Source: an uncultured Saprospiraceae bacterium (lineage in GTDB: Bacteria; Bacteroidota; Bacteroidia; Chitinophagales; Saprospiraceae). From it: a stretch of 55,118 nt of DNA. The stretch covers positions 1 to 55,118 of the forward strand of contig CAKZSH010000068.1 in assembly GCA_937918905.1 (NCBI GenBank), written 5' to 3'. The position numbers and the translations under genes were made by a program. A model generated the notes under the pieces. That model had not been told where the DNA came from. It saw nothing but the letters and a program-made list of their open reading frames with translations, and searched no databases. This document shows, in pieces, positions 1-7,221 of this stretch. The stretch's first letter is position 1. Every line of letters starts with the position of its first letter.

Positions 1-53
1 TCCACCGTCAAGCGAAGCGACCGTCCACCGTAAAAGCAACCATCCACCGTCAA
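1..53. repeat. Three short degenerate direct repeats at window edge
   Basis: The decamer TCCACCGTMA occurs at about 1-10, 24-33 and 43-52, separated by unequal spacers. It runs straight up to the ZIP transporter reading frame and looks like the edge of a larger repeat lying outside the window. Its nature cannot be judged from this fragment. Confidence 0.5.
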
Positions 54-65
54 AAAAAATAACTT

Positions 66-794
66 TTGCATTTTATTGAGTATTTAATTTTATTTTTATC
101 GGTTCTATTTGGAGGAGGACTTGCTTTTTATTTTCAAAAAAATAATAAGGCAATTTTACAATTGGTATTGTCATTTAGTGGCGCGTTTATTTTAGGTATT
201 TCCGTTTTGCATTTGATGCCAGTTGCTTTTTCGAATGAAGGAAATGGTGTGGGCATATTGATTTTAGTAGGTTTTTTTGTTCAATTATTATTGGAGCAAC
301 TTTCCAAAGGGGTAGAACATGGACATATTCATGCCCCTCATCATCGTAAAAATTCATTTGCAATTCAAGTTCTTTTAGGTCTTTGTATTCATGCTTTTTT
401 TGAAGGTGTCCCATTGAGTAATGACCATATTCATGCTCATGACCATCATAATCATTTATTGTTAGGCATCATTTTACATAAGGCTCCTGCGGCATTTGCA
501 TTGGTATTGTTATTTCTGATGTCTGGTTTTAAAAAACCTTTTATTTGGATGAGTTTATTACTTTTTGCTGCGATGTCCCCAATGGGAGCAGGTGTTGGAG
601 CATACCTAGCTGATACTGGTTTTTTGACTGTGGAAAATCAAAATTATATCGTCGCATTTGTGGTAGGTTCTTTTTTACATATTGCAACTACGATACTTTT
701 TGAGACAGATAGCAACGCCCATCATACTATTCCTTTTAAAAAATTAGTTGCGATTCTTATTGGATTGAGTATGGCGTTATTGACCATGCATTGA
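66..794 (+). CDS. ZIP family metal transporter
   Basis: Inner-membrane divalent metal (Zn/Fe/Mn) transporter of the ZIP family. The 242 residues form about eight hydrophobic segments. Diagnostic metal-site helices are visible: HAFFEGVPLS (H109, E113) in the fourth and HKAPAAFAL (H138, P141) in the fifth. Histidine-rich loops lie at about 84-94 and 121-130, as is usual for metal-sensing loops of this family. The frame opens after a stop at 60-62 and has no ATG near its N-terminus, so the start used here is TTG at 66; the first membrane helix begins at once. Degenerate repeats abut the 5' end, so the native start may have been altered. The family call is firm; the metal is not determined. Confidence 0.85.
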   Translation: MHFIEYLILFLSVLFGGGLAFYFQKNNKAILQLVLSFSGAFILGISVLHLMPVAFSNEGNGVGILILVGFFVQLLLEQLSKGVEHGHIHAPHHRKNSFAIQVLLGLCIHAFFEGVPLSNDHIHAHDHHNHLLLGIILHKAPAAFALVLLFLMSGFKKPFIWMSLLLFAAMSPMGAGVGAYLADTGFLTVENQNYIVAFVVGSFLHIATTILFETDSNAHHTIPFKKLVAILIGLSMALLTMH

Positions 795-911
795 TTTTTT
801 TTGATTCAAGATTGTTGCTTTTAATCCACTTAGTCCTTCCAGTACTTCAAGTTTTTTTTACAAAAAAAATATTTTAAAAATCCAATTTAATTATTCAGAA
901 TTGATTTCATG

Positions 912-1058
912 AGTCAAGGTTTGACTTAAAAGTCAAGCCTTGACTTTAATTGATTTGACTCAAATTGCGGATTATTTGAAATCCTAGTCAAAAACTTAGA
1001 TTATTTAGATGATGTTCTCAAAAGTCAAAGCCTGACTTTTCTAGTCAGACCTTGACTT
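912..1058. repeat. Cluster of four AGTCAAGGCTTGACTT-type palindromes
   Basis: Four near-palindromic 16-17 bp units lie at 912-927, 930-946, 1022-1038 and 1043-1058, arranged as two pairs about 75 bp apart. Two more units with similar flanking sequence occur at 43819-43867. Between the pairs, 955-983 resembles the arm of the inverted repeat at 28514-28656. Confidence 0.75.
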
Positions 1059-1102
1059 GTGTATTCGAAATCTATAATCTTAAATTTTGAATCAAAAAAA
1101 GA

Positions 1103-1120
1103 CAGTACAATTAAGTACTG
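1103..1120. terminator. Small hairpin CAGTAC-loop-GTACTG
   Basis: A perfect 6 bp stem (1103-1108 with 1115-1120) closes a six-base loop, without a clear U-tract. It lies between the convergent ends of the ZIP gene and the coiled-coil gene. A termination role is possible but weakly supported. Confidence 0.3.
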
Positions 1121-1190
1121 CCTTACTGAATAAATATGTTACAATGGGATTAGAAATCTTTTACTTTTAAAGAGCGGTGTCGCTAAAAAA

Positions 1191-1220
1191 TAAAATGATT
1201 GTATGGCTACAATCATTTTA
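1191..1220 (-). terminator. Intrinsic terminator of the coiled-coil protein gene
   Basis: A perfect 13 bp stem (1191-1203 with 1208-1220, four-base loop) is followed on the minus strand by six consecutive T. It lies 22 bases past the stop codon of the leftward gene at 1242. Confidence 0.85.
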
Positions 1221-1241
1221 TTGGAAAATTGAAAATCTTTT

Positions 1242-2222
1242 TTAGTTGATTAATAAGCTACCATCTCTTATAAATTGTTTCACACCATCCAAAAGCAAGT
1301 ACTCTTCGCCATCATCACTTTTATAGTACACTTGCACTTCGAAGTTTTTTCCTCTTTTTGGATTTTTATTGTTGTAAGCAATTTCAACTAAATTTCCATC
1401 ATAATAAAAAGGAGCTCCTGTTTGAGGATCAATACTTTTGGCAGCCAAAGGATTAGCTTCTACAAAAGCCAACTCTTCTTGAAAATCCATGTCAATTATC
1501 TTTACCACAAATTGCTCATCCAATAATACTTTATTGTTATTATGATTCATGAAAAACTCAATGGTAGTATGTTTCCAATTTTTTCCTTCAGAGATTAATT
1601 TAGAAACAGGTTGTCCTGTAGGATCCATTTTAATCTTAATATCTTGAAATTTAATTCTAGTATTATTAACAACATCTACGATTTTTCTAAATCGTTCTTC
1701 ACTTTCTATTTTATCTTGCATTTCATTCTCAGTAATCATCTTCAAGTGCTCCGCAGTAATTTGCTCACCTTGAATCTCATTGATTTGATCTTTGAGGACT
1801 ACTTTTTCAGCTTCAATATTTGCGATAGCTTGTTGATCTACATTTTCCTTTCGAGAAAGGATAGCAATGTTTTGTTTCTTAGCATCATACTGCTGTTGAA
1901 GATAATGCAATTGATTTTCCAACTCTTGAATTCGAGCATCTTGCTTTCTGATTTTCGATCTTAGACTAGCAATTACAGAATGAAGTTTTGCAATGCTATC
2001 ACGAAGCATGATATTTTCATCACTAAGAATTTGATTCTGTTCAGAAAGAATAGAAGTTTCTTCTTTTTCAATTTCTAGGGATTCATTTAAATCATGAACC
2101 GCCTTTAGTTGCTCCGTAAGATTAGTCTTCGTGGTATTTAGTTTCTTAACTTGAAATGCACTAAAAATGCCCAAGCTAACCAACAAAATACAACTAAGTG
2201 CTATGGTGAGGGATTTGGTCAT
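1242..2222 (-). CDS. Membrane-anchored coiled-coil protein, function unknown
   Basis: A 326-residue protein starting at the ATG at 2222 (MTKSLTIALSC). A single hydrophobic helix at about 4-22 is an anchor or uncleaved signal. Residues 30-190 are rich in E, K, Q and N with heptad spacing (for example ELENQLHYLQQQYD), predicting a long coiled coil. The last 120 residues look like a globular beta-rich domain with VEIAYNNKNPKRGKNFEVQVYY. An in-frame upstream ATG at 2288 would add 22 residues before the hydrophobic segment and is less likely. The gene stands alone, leftward, with its own terminator. I do not recognise the family. The layout suits an envelope scaffold, but that is inference. Confidence 0.7.
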   Translation of the reverse strand: MTKSLTIALSCILLVSLGIFSAFQVKKLNTTKTNLTEQLKAVHDLNESLEIEKEETSILSEQNQILSDENIMLRDSIAKLHSVIASLRSKIRKQDARIQELENQLHYLQQQYDAKKQNIAILSRKENVDQQAIANIEAEKVVLKDQINEIQGEQITAEHLKMITENEMQDKIESEERFRKIVDVVNNTRIKFQDIKIKMDPTGQPVSKLISEGKNWKHTTIEFFMNHNNNKVLLDEQFVVKIIDMDFQEELAFVEANPLAAKSIDPQTGAPFYYDGNLVEIAYNNKNPKRGKNFEVQVYYKSDDGEEYLLLDGVKQFIRDGSLLIN

Positions 2223-2420
2223 GTGAAAAGGATTTAATTTATTGTAAAAAAATATATACGTATTTTGCTGTAATAAAAATCTGTACATATTATAAAAAAC
2301 AAATATTATTCCATTTTGTAATTTATCAAACTTTTTTCAGTAGAAGTTCCTAACCGTTTACGGTACGGCATAATTTTAGATGTTTTGAACAATTTTTTTA
2401 AAGGATTTATAACAAAAATT

Positions 2421-2428
2421 TATCTTTG
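2421..2428 (+). promoter_or_regulatory. Bacteroidota -7 element (TAtcTTTG)
   Basis: An exact TAnnTTTG match followed by GCGG lies about 170 bases before the amidinohydrolase start. No TTTG -33 box is found at the usual distance. A transcript from here would carry the inverted repeat at 2447-2559 in its leader. Confidence 0.5.
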
Positions 2429-2446
2429 CGGAGATATAGAGAGTAA

Positions 2447-2559
2447 ATGTGTATAGGTGTAAAAGTGTATATGTTACGAATAACTTTGCCCCACAGTTAA
2501 ATTTCAAAAAATCAATTCAAAATTATTCGAAACATATACACTTTTACACCCATACACAT
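2447..2559. repeat. Inverted repeat with 37-base arms (TTCGAATAAC-type family)
   Basis: Arm 2447-2483 pairs with 2523-2559 with few mismatches. The arms contain GTGTATAGGTGTAAAAGTG and end in CGAATAA. A homologous element lies at 11693-11803. Confidence 0.8.
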
Positions 2560-2597
2560 CAACACATCCTTTATTTTCAAATAACTAATTTTTAAAC

Positions 2598-3524
2598 ATG
2601 AGGCATCAGACTACTTCAAACCTATTAATGATTCGGCCAACCAATTTTGGATTCAATGAGGAAACTGCTGAAAATAATTCTTTCCAAACTAGAGCTAAGG
2701 TTTTGACTCCAGAGGAAATAAAAATAAGAGCTCAAAAAGAGTTTGACGAAATGGTAGAAAAACTTCGAGCCAACAATATCAATGTCATTGTTGTAGAAGA
2801 TACTGCAGAGCCGATAAAACCAGATGCTGTTTTTCCTAACAATTGGATTACATTTCATGAGGATGGTACAATAATGACTTATCCGATGTATTCTGCTAAG
2901 CGGAGATTGGAACGAAGAGATGATGTCATTGAGCAAATTAGAAATGATTTTACCGTTTCTAATACTTATCGTTTGGAAAATTACGAGCAGGTTAATCAAT
3001 TCTTAGAAGGAACAGGAAGTATGATTTTGGATCGTGTAAATAAAATTGTTTATGCCTGTACTAGTCCAAGAACTAACGAAAATTTATTAGATATTTTTTG
3101 TGAAAAATTAGGTTTCGAAAAAGCAGTTTTTCAATCAGTTGATGCCAATGGAGATGATATTTATCATACCAATGTAATGATGGCACTTGGTGAAAATTTT
3201 GTCGTGATCGGATTGGATACGATAAAAGATGAAGCTCAAAAAAATATGTTGCTAGAGTTTTTTAATAAAACCAATAAAGAAGTTATTGCTATCTCGTTTG
3301 AACAAATTTTAGCATTTGCTGGAAATATGCTTCAAGTGAGAAATGAAAATGGCGATACTTTCTTAGTCATGTCTCAACAAGCATTCGAGTCGTTAAATGA
3401 TGTACAATTGAAAAAAATAGAAGCGTTTACAAATATTTTATATTGCGATATTGAAGCCATTGAAACCCTTGGAGGTGGTAGTGCTCGATGTATGATTGCC
3501 GAGGTATTTTTACCAGAAAAATGA
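2598..3524 (+). CDS. ctlX: CtlX-type citrulline/arginine amidinohydrolase
   Basis: A 308-residue cytoplasmic enzyme of the guanidino-group-modifying (amidinotransferase/dimethylargininase-like) superfamily, closest in layout to the CtlX citrulline-utilisation hydrolases of Bacteroidota. Catalytic-type residues are visible: E137 in FLEGTGSMILD, H190 in YHTNVMM, and the nucleophile C298 in GGGSARCMIAE. The N-terminal MIRPTNFGFNEETAENN is a typical substrate-loop start. The length is normal for the family. No arginine or citrulline gene lies nearby, so the exact substrate (citrulline, arginine or a methylarginine) is inferred only from family resemblance. The ATG at 2598 leaves a full-length N-terminus. 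A -7 element and an inverted repeat lie upstream. Confidence 0.82.
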   Translation: MRHQTTSNLLMIRPTNFGFNEETAENNSFQTRAKVLTPEEIKIRAQKEFDEMVEKLRANNINVIVVEDTAEPIKPDAVFPNNWITFHEDGTIMTYPMYSAKRRLERRDDVIEQIRNDFTVSNTYRLENYEQVNQFLEGTGSMILDRVNKIVYACTSPRTNENLLDIFCEKLGFEKAVFQSVDANGDDIYHTNVMMALGENFVVIGLDTIKDEAQKNMLLEFFNKTNKEVIAISFEQILAFAGNMLQVRNENGDTFLVMSQQAFESLNDVQLKKIEAFTNILYCDIEAIETLGGGSARCMIAEVFLPEK

Positions 3525-4066
3525 CTCTTGAAATGTTAGTAACTCCCTGTTTTTATTATAAATAATTTTTCTACTTTTGCGATATAGTTGATCTAAACGA
3601 ATCAGTCAACTGCCTTAAAATCTTTTCTTATTTAAAAAGTTCACATCTTTTATTTTGTTGAACTTTAAATCTTTCCCATAGAACATCAAATCTGATACTA
3701 TCATGATTAGCTTGAAGTAGACCTTAGAGCTATCTCGTTAACAATGAACGAAAATGACTCTAAATGGTTGATATTCAATAACTTACGAAATAGTTTTTAT
3801 TTTTCAACACAAATTTCGCTAATCAAAAAAATCTTATATTTCATTTTTTGTGACATGTTAAAATGTTACTTTTCAACAAATTCATTCTAGCTGATTTAAG
3901 TTTTAAAATATATTATTAATAAAATTATTTATAAACACGCTATTATTAAATAGTTGCCATAACAATCAATAGAAAGCCATTCTGAAATTTTTCTTTTACC
4001 TAGAAACCACGATCAATAAGTGTGAATAAAAGTTATTAACACTTAACCTAAAGTTTACTTATAGAC
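3525..4066. other. Non-coding gap, one promoter-like site
   Basis: No convincing reading frame lies here. An exact TAnnTTTG (TActTTTG, 3572-3579) precedes two small potential hairpins near 3587-3612 and 3638-3668. This could be a short untranslated RNA but lacks a strong terminator. The remainder is AT-rich sequence in which I see nothing definite. Confidence 0.4.
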
Positions 4067-4098
4067 TTTGGTCAATCTAAAAAGCATTTCTAGCTTTG
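4067..4098 (+). promoter_or_regulatory. Promoter of the TonB receptor gene (TTTG-N20-TAgcTTTG)
   Basis: TTTG at 4067-4070 and TAgcTTTG at 4091-4098 are separated by 20 bases, matching the -33/-7 consensus of the Bacteroidota housekeeping sigma factor. Transcription would begin near 4105, giving a leader of roughly 225 bases. Confidence 0.75.
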
Positions 4099-4123
4099 CG
4101 CAAAATTATACTTAATGAATAAG

Positions 4124-4231
4124 GTTCTTTGACAAATTCCGTGTTTTGAGTCAGTTAAAAGTTGAAATCAACACTTCCTTTGGTCGTTTTTGCTTCCAAC
4201 TTTTAACTGACCACGGAATTTGTCAAAGAAC
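4124..4231. repeat. Inverted repeat inside the TonB receptor leader
   Basis: Arms 4124-4143 and 4212-4231 pair perfectly over 20 bases (GTTCTTTGACAAATTCCGTG). Inner arms TCAGTTAAAAGTTG and CAACTTTTAACTGA extend the stem after a small asymmetric bulge. It lies between the promoter and the start codon, so it would be transcribed as a long hairpin. Confidence 0.85.
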
Positions 4232-4329
4232 GATGAATAAAAATAAAATGAATACCCTACTCTCTTCATCTTATTAAAACGATTACTCATTATTTATTTT
4301 CATAATCAAAACTCATTAAACATTTTTGT

Positions 4330-7038
4330 ATGAAAAATTTTATTTCTACTCTTTTCGCTTTATTGTTCACAGTTTCTATGATGGGGCAAGGCACCATTAC
4401 AGGTACTGTTTTGGACTCTGGTCAAGAAGATGGTTTGATTGGAGCTACTGTTTATTTGAAAGGTACTAATTATGGTACTGCTACCGATTTTGATGGTACA
4501 TTTTCGATTGAAGATGTAGCAACTGGAGATTACACTTTGGTTGTTTCTTACACAGGTTATTCTGAAATGACAAAACAAATTTCAGTAAATAACGGAGCTA
4601 ATGATTTAGGAAGATTGATGTTAGGAGAAAGTTCTATTGGATTAAAAGAAGTTAATGTAATTGCTTCTGTTGCCATTGATAGAAAAACTCCTGTTGCTGT
4701 TACCACTATTAAAGGTGAGGAAATTGAGGCAAAAGTAGGAAATCAAGAATTTCCTGAAATTTTAAAAAGCACTCCTTCTGTTTATGTTACAAAAACAGGT
4801 GGTGGATTTGGTGATGCACGTATCAACGTACGTGGATTTGACCAAACTAATATTGCTGTAATGATTAACGGTATTCCAGTTAATGATATGGAGAACGGTC
4901 GAGTTTTTTGGTCGAACTGGGCTGGGCTTTCTGATGTTACCTCCAATCTTCAAATTCAAAGAGGATTGGGTGCATCAAAGTTAGCAGTACCTTCAGTAGG
5001 TGGTTCTATTAACATTATCACTAACGCTGCTGACTTCGATAAAGGAGGAAAATTCAGCGTAGGAATAGGAAATGATGGTTACCAAAAATATGGTTTAATG
5101 CTTTCTTCTGGTCAATCAGAAAAAGGATTTGCTGCTACTGCACAATTCACTCATACTCGTGGTGATGGTTATGTTGATGGCACAAAATTTAGAGCATACT
5201 CTTATTTCCTTTCTTTATCTCAAACTTTAGGAGATAATCAATCTATTAGTTTTACTGCTGTAGGTGCACCACAATGGCATCACCAAAGAGATGAAATGTC
5301 AAGATTTGATGCTTTAGATGTAAGTGTTTTCCAAGAAAAAGAAGATGGAGGAATGGGGCGTAGATTTAACTGGAACACAGGTACACTTGGTGGAAAAGAA
5401 TTCAACTTCAGAAGAAATTTTTACCACAAACCTAAAGCGTTCTTAAATCACTATTGGACACTTGGTGACAATACGGATTTGAAAACATCTGCTTATGTAT
5501 CATTTGGTAGAGGTGGTGGAACTGGAGCAAGAGGTCGTATCAATAATGCTGATCCTGCTGATGGATTTTTTAGAGATCGTATCTTCAATTCTTTCTCAGG
5601 ATTTGGAAAAGGAATTCATAATGCAGAAGGTCAAGTAAGATGGGATGATATCGTAGCTTATAACCAAGGTACTGAGATTGCTGGTTTCGGAGAAGCTGAT
5701 GTTGATCCAGGAACGACTACTTCTTCTGGAGATGGTTTTATCAGAAGAGCTTCTATGAATTCTCATAACTGGTATGGAGTTTTATCTACTTTAACTCATA
5801 GAATCAATAGTCAGTTAACCTTTACTGGTGGAGTTGACTTTAGATATTATAAAGGTATTCACTATAGAAGATTAGAAAACTTATTAGGTAATACTTCTTA
5901 CTTAAGTCGTTCTAATATTAACAATGATATGAATTCAATTACTGAAGTTTCAGAAGCTGTGTTTGGAAACTTCCATGACAATAGTTACAAAGACGGGAAC
6001 AATGTATTGAACTACTGGAATGATGGTATTGTAAATTGGGCTGGGGTTTTTGCTCAAGTTGAGTACAGTAATGATAAAGTAACTGCGTTCGCATCTGTGA
6101 ATGGCTCTAACCAAGGATTCAAAAGAATTGATTATTTCAACTACTTAGATTCTGATCCTGAGCAAGAAACTGATGTTCAAAACTTCTTGGGTGGTAATGC
6201 AAAAACTGGTTTAAATTATAACATTGATGATTACAATAACATCTTCTTCAATGCTGGTTATATTTCAAAACAACCAATTTTTGATAACGTATTTTTGAAT
6301 TTTGTAAATAATATTAATGAGGATGCCAAGAATCAATCTATTGCTTCTTTTGAAGTAGGATATGGTTACAGAAGTCCTTCATTCAGAGCGAATGTAAATG
6401 GATACTTCACACGTTGGGCAAATCGTCAATTAGATTTTGGTACTGAAAATGCATTGGACCAAGATTTATTATACAACTTTACAACTACTCAAGTTCACTC
6501 AGGAGTTGAAGTTGAATTTAACTGGACTCCTATTAGAGCATTAAGTATTAGAGGTATGGCTTCTATCGGAAACTGGGAGTATGGAAGTGACTTTACTGCT
6601 GTAGGAAGTAACTTAGATTCTGTTGCTTTTGTTCCACAAGACATCACGATCTTTGCAGATGGATTGAAAGTAGGTGATGCTGCACAAACTACAATGAACT
6701 TAGGAATTAACTACGAAATCGTAGATGGTTTAAGAGTATATGCTGATTACTTCTTTAACGATAATATTTATGCACAATTCTCTTTAGATCAAGATACTCA
6801 ATTCCAATCTGAAGGTGGACAAGTATTGAAATTAGATAGTTATTCATTAGTTGATTTAGGGGCTGCTTATACTTTCCCTATCTCAGATTATAAAATGACT
6901 TTACGATTTAATATCAATAACTTATTCGACACTTGGTATATTTCTGAATTGACCTCTAATGCGGCTACAGTTCTTGAAAGTCAAGGATTTGTAGGATTTG
7001 GACGTACTTGGAATGCAGGACTTAAATTCCACTTCTAA
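4330..7038 (+). CDS. TonB-dependent receptor with carboxypeptidase-like N-domain
   Basis: A 902-residue outer-membrane active transporter energised by TonB. A signal peptide (about 1-20) is followed by a CarboxypepD_reg-like domain (about 21-105, GTVLDSGQEDGLIGATVYLKG). Next come a plug (about 110-235, with INVRGFDQTNIAVMINGIPV and VGGSINIIT) and a beta-barrel ending in GLKFHF. It lacks the SusC-type signature, and no SusD partner follows, so it belongs with the siderophore/metal/other-ligand receptors. Repeated YGYRSP/barrel aromatic strands are visible. A canonical promoter and a long palindromic leader precede it, and a strong terminator follows. The downstream cupredoxin protein could act with it. 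The ligand is unknown. Confidence 0.9.
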   Translation: MKNFISTLFALLFTVSMMGQGTITGTVLDSGQEDGLIGATVYLKGTNYGTATDFDGTFSIEDVATGDYTLVVSYTGYSEMTKQISVNNGANDLGRLMLGESSIGLKEVNVIASVAIDRKTPVAVTTIKGEEIEAKVGNQEFPEILKSTPSVYVTKTGGGFGDARINVRGFDQTNIAVMINGIPVNDMENGRVFWSNWAGLSDVTSNLQIQRGLGASKLAVPSVGGSINIITNAADFDKGGKFSVGIGNDGYQKYGLMLSSGQSEKGFAATAQFTHTRGDGYVDGTKFRAYSYFLSLSQTLGDNQSISFTAVGAPQWHHQRDEMSRFDALDVSVFQEKEDGGMGRRFNWNTGTLGGKEFNFRRNFYHKPKAFLNHYWTLGDNTDLKTSAYVSFGRGGGTGARGRINNADPADGFFRDRIFNSFSGFGKGIHNAEGQVRWDDIVAYNQGTEIAGFGEADVDPGTTTSSGDGFIRRASMNSHNWYGVLSTLTHRINSQLTFTGGVDFRYYKGIHYRRLENLLGNTSYLSRSNINNDMNSITEVSEAVFGNFHDNSYKDGNNVLNYWNDGIVNWAGVFAQVEYSNDKVTAFASVNGSNQGFKRIDYFNYLDSDPEQETDVQNFLGGNAKTGLNYNIDDYNNIFFNAGYISKQPIFDNVFLNFVNNINEDAKNQSIASFEVGYGYRSPSFRANVNGYFTRWANRQLDFGTENALDQDLLYNFTTTQVHSGVEVEFNWTPIRALSIRGMASIGNWEYGSDFTAVGSNLDSVAFVPQDITIFADGLKVGDAAQTTMNLGINYEIVDGLRVYADYFFNDNIYAQFSLDQDTQFQSEGGQVLKLDSYSLVDLGAAYTFPISDYKMTLRFNINNLFDTWYISELTSNAATVLESQGFVGFGRTWNAGLKFHF

Positions 7039-7067
7039 TATTTGATATTAGAAATTTAAAATATTTG

Positions 7068-7094
7068 ACCTCCATCTTTTATTAAGGTGGAGGT
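7068..7094 (+). terminator. Intrinsic terminator after the TonB receptor gene
   Basis: An 11 bp stem (7068-7078 with 7084-7094, one G-U pair) closes a five-base loop and is followed by a run of T. It separates the receptor gene from the next gene. Confidence 0.85.
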
Positions 7095-7221
7095 TTTTTT
7101 TTGAAAAATAGTACATAGTTAGCGATAATAAACATCGACTAATTTCTTCAATCCTTTTTTTTCAATTAATTTAGCCAAATCTAAAATCTCACTATTTTAT
7201 CATTTAAAAACATTTTTCCTG

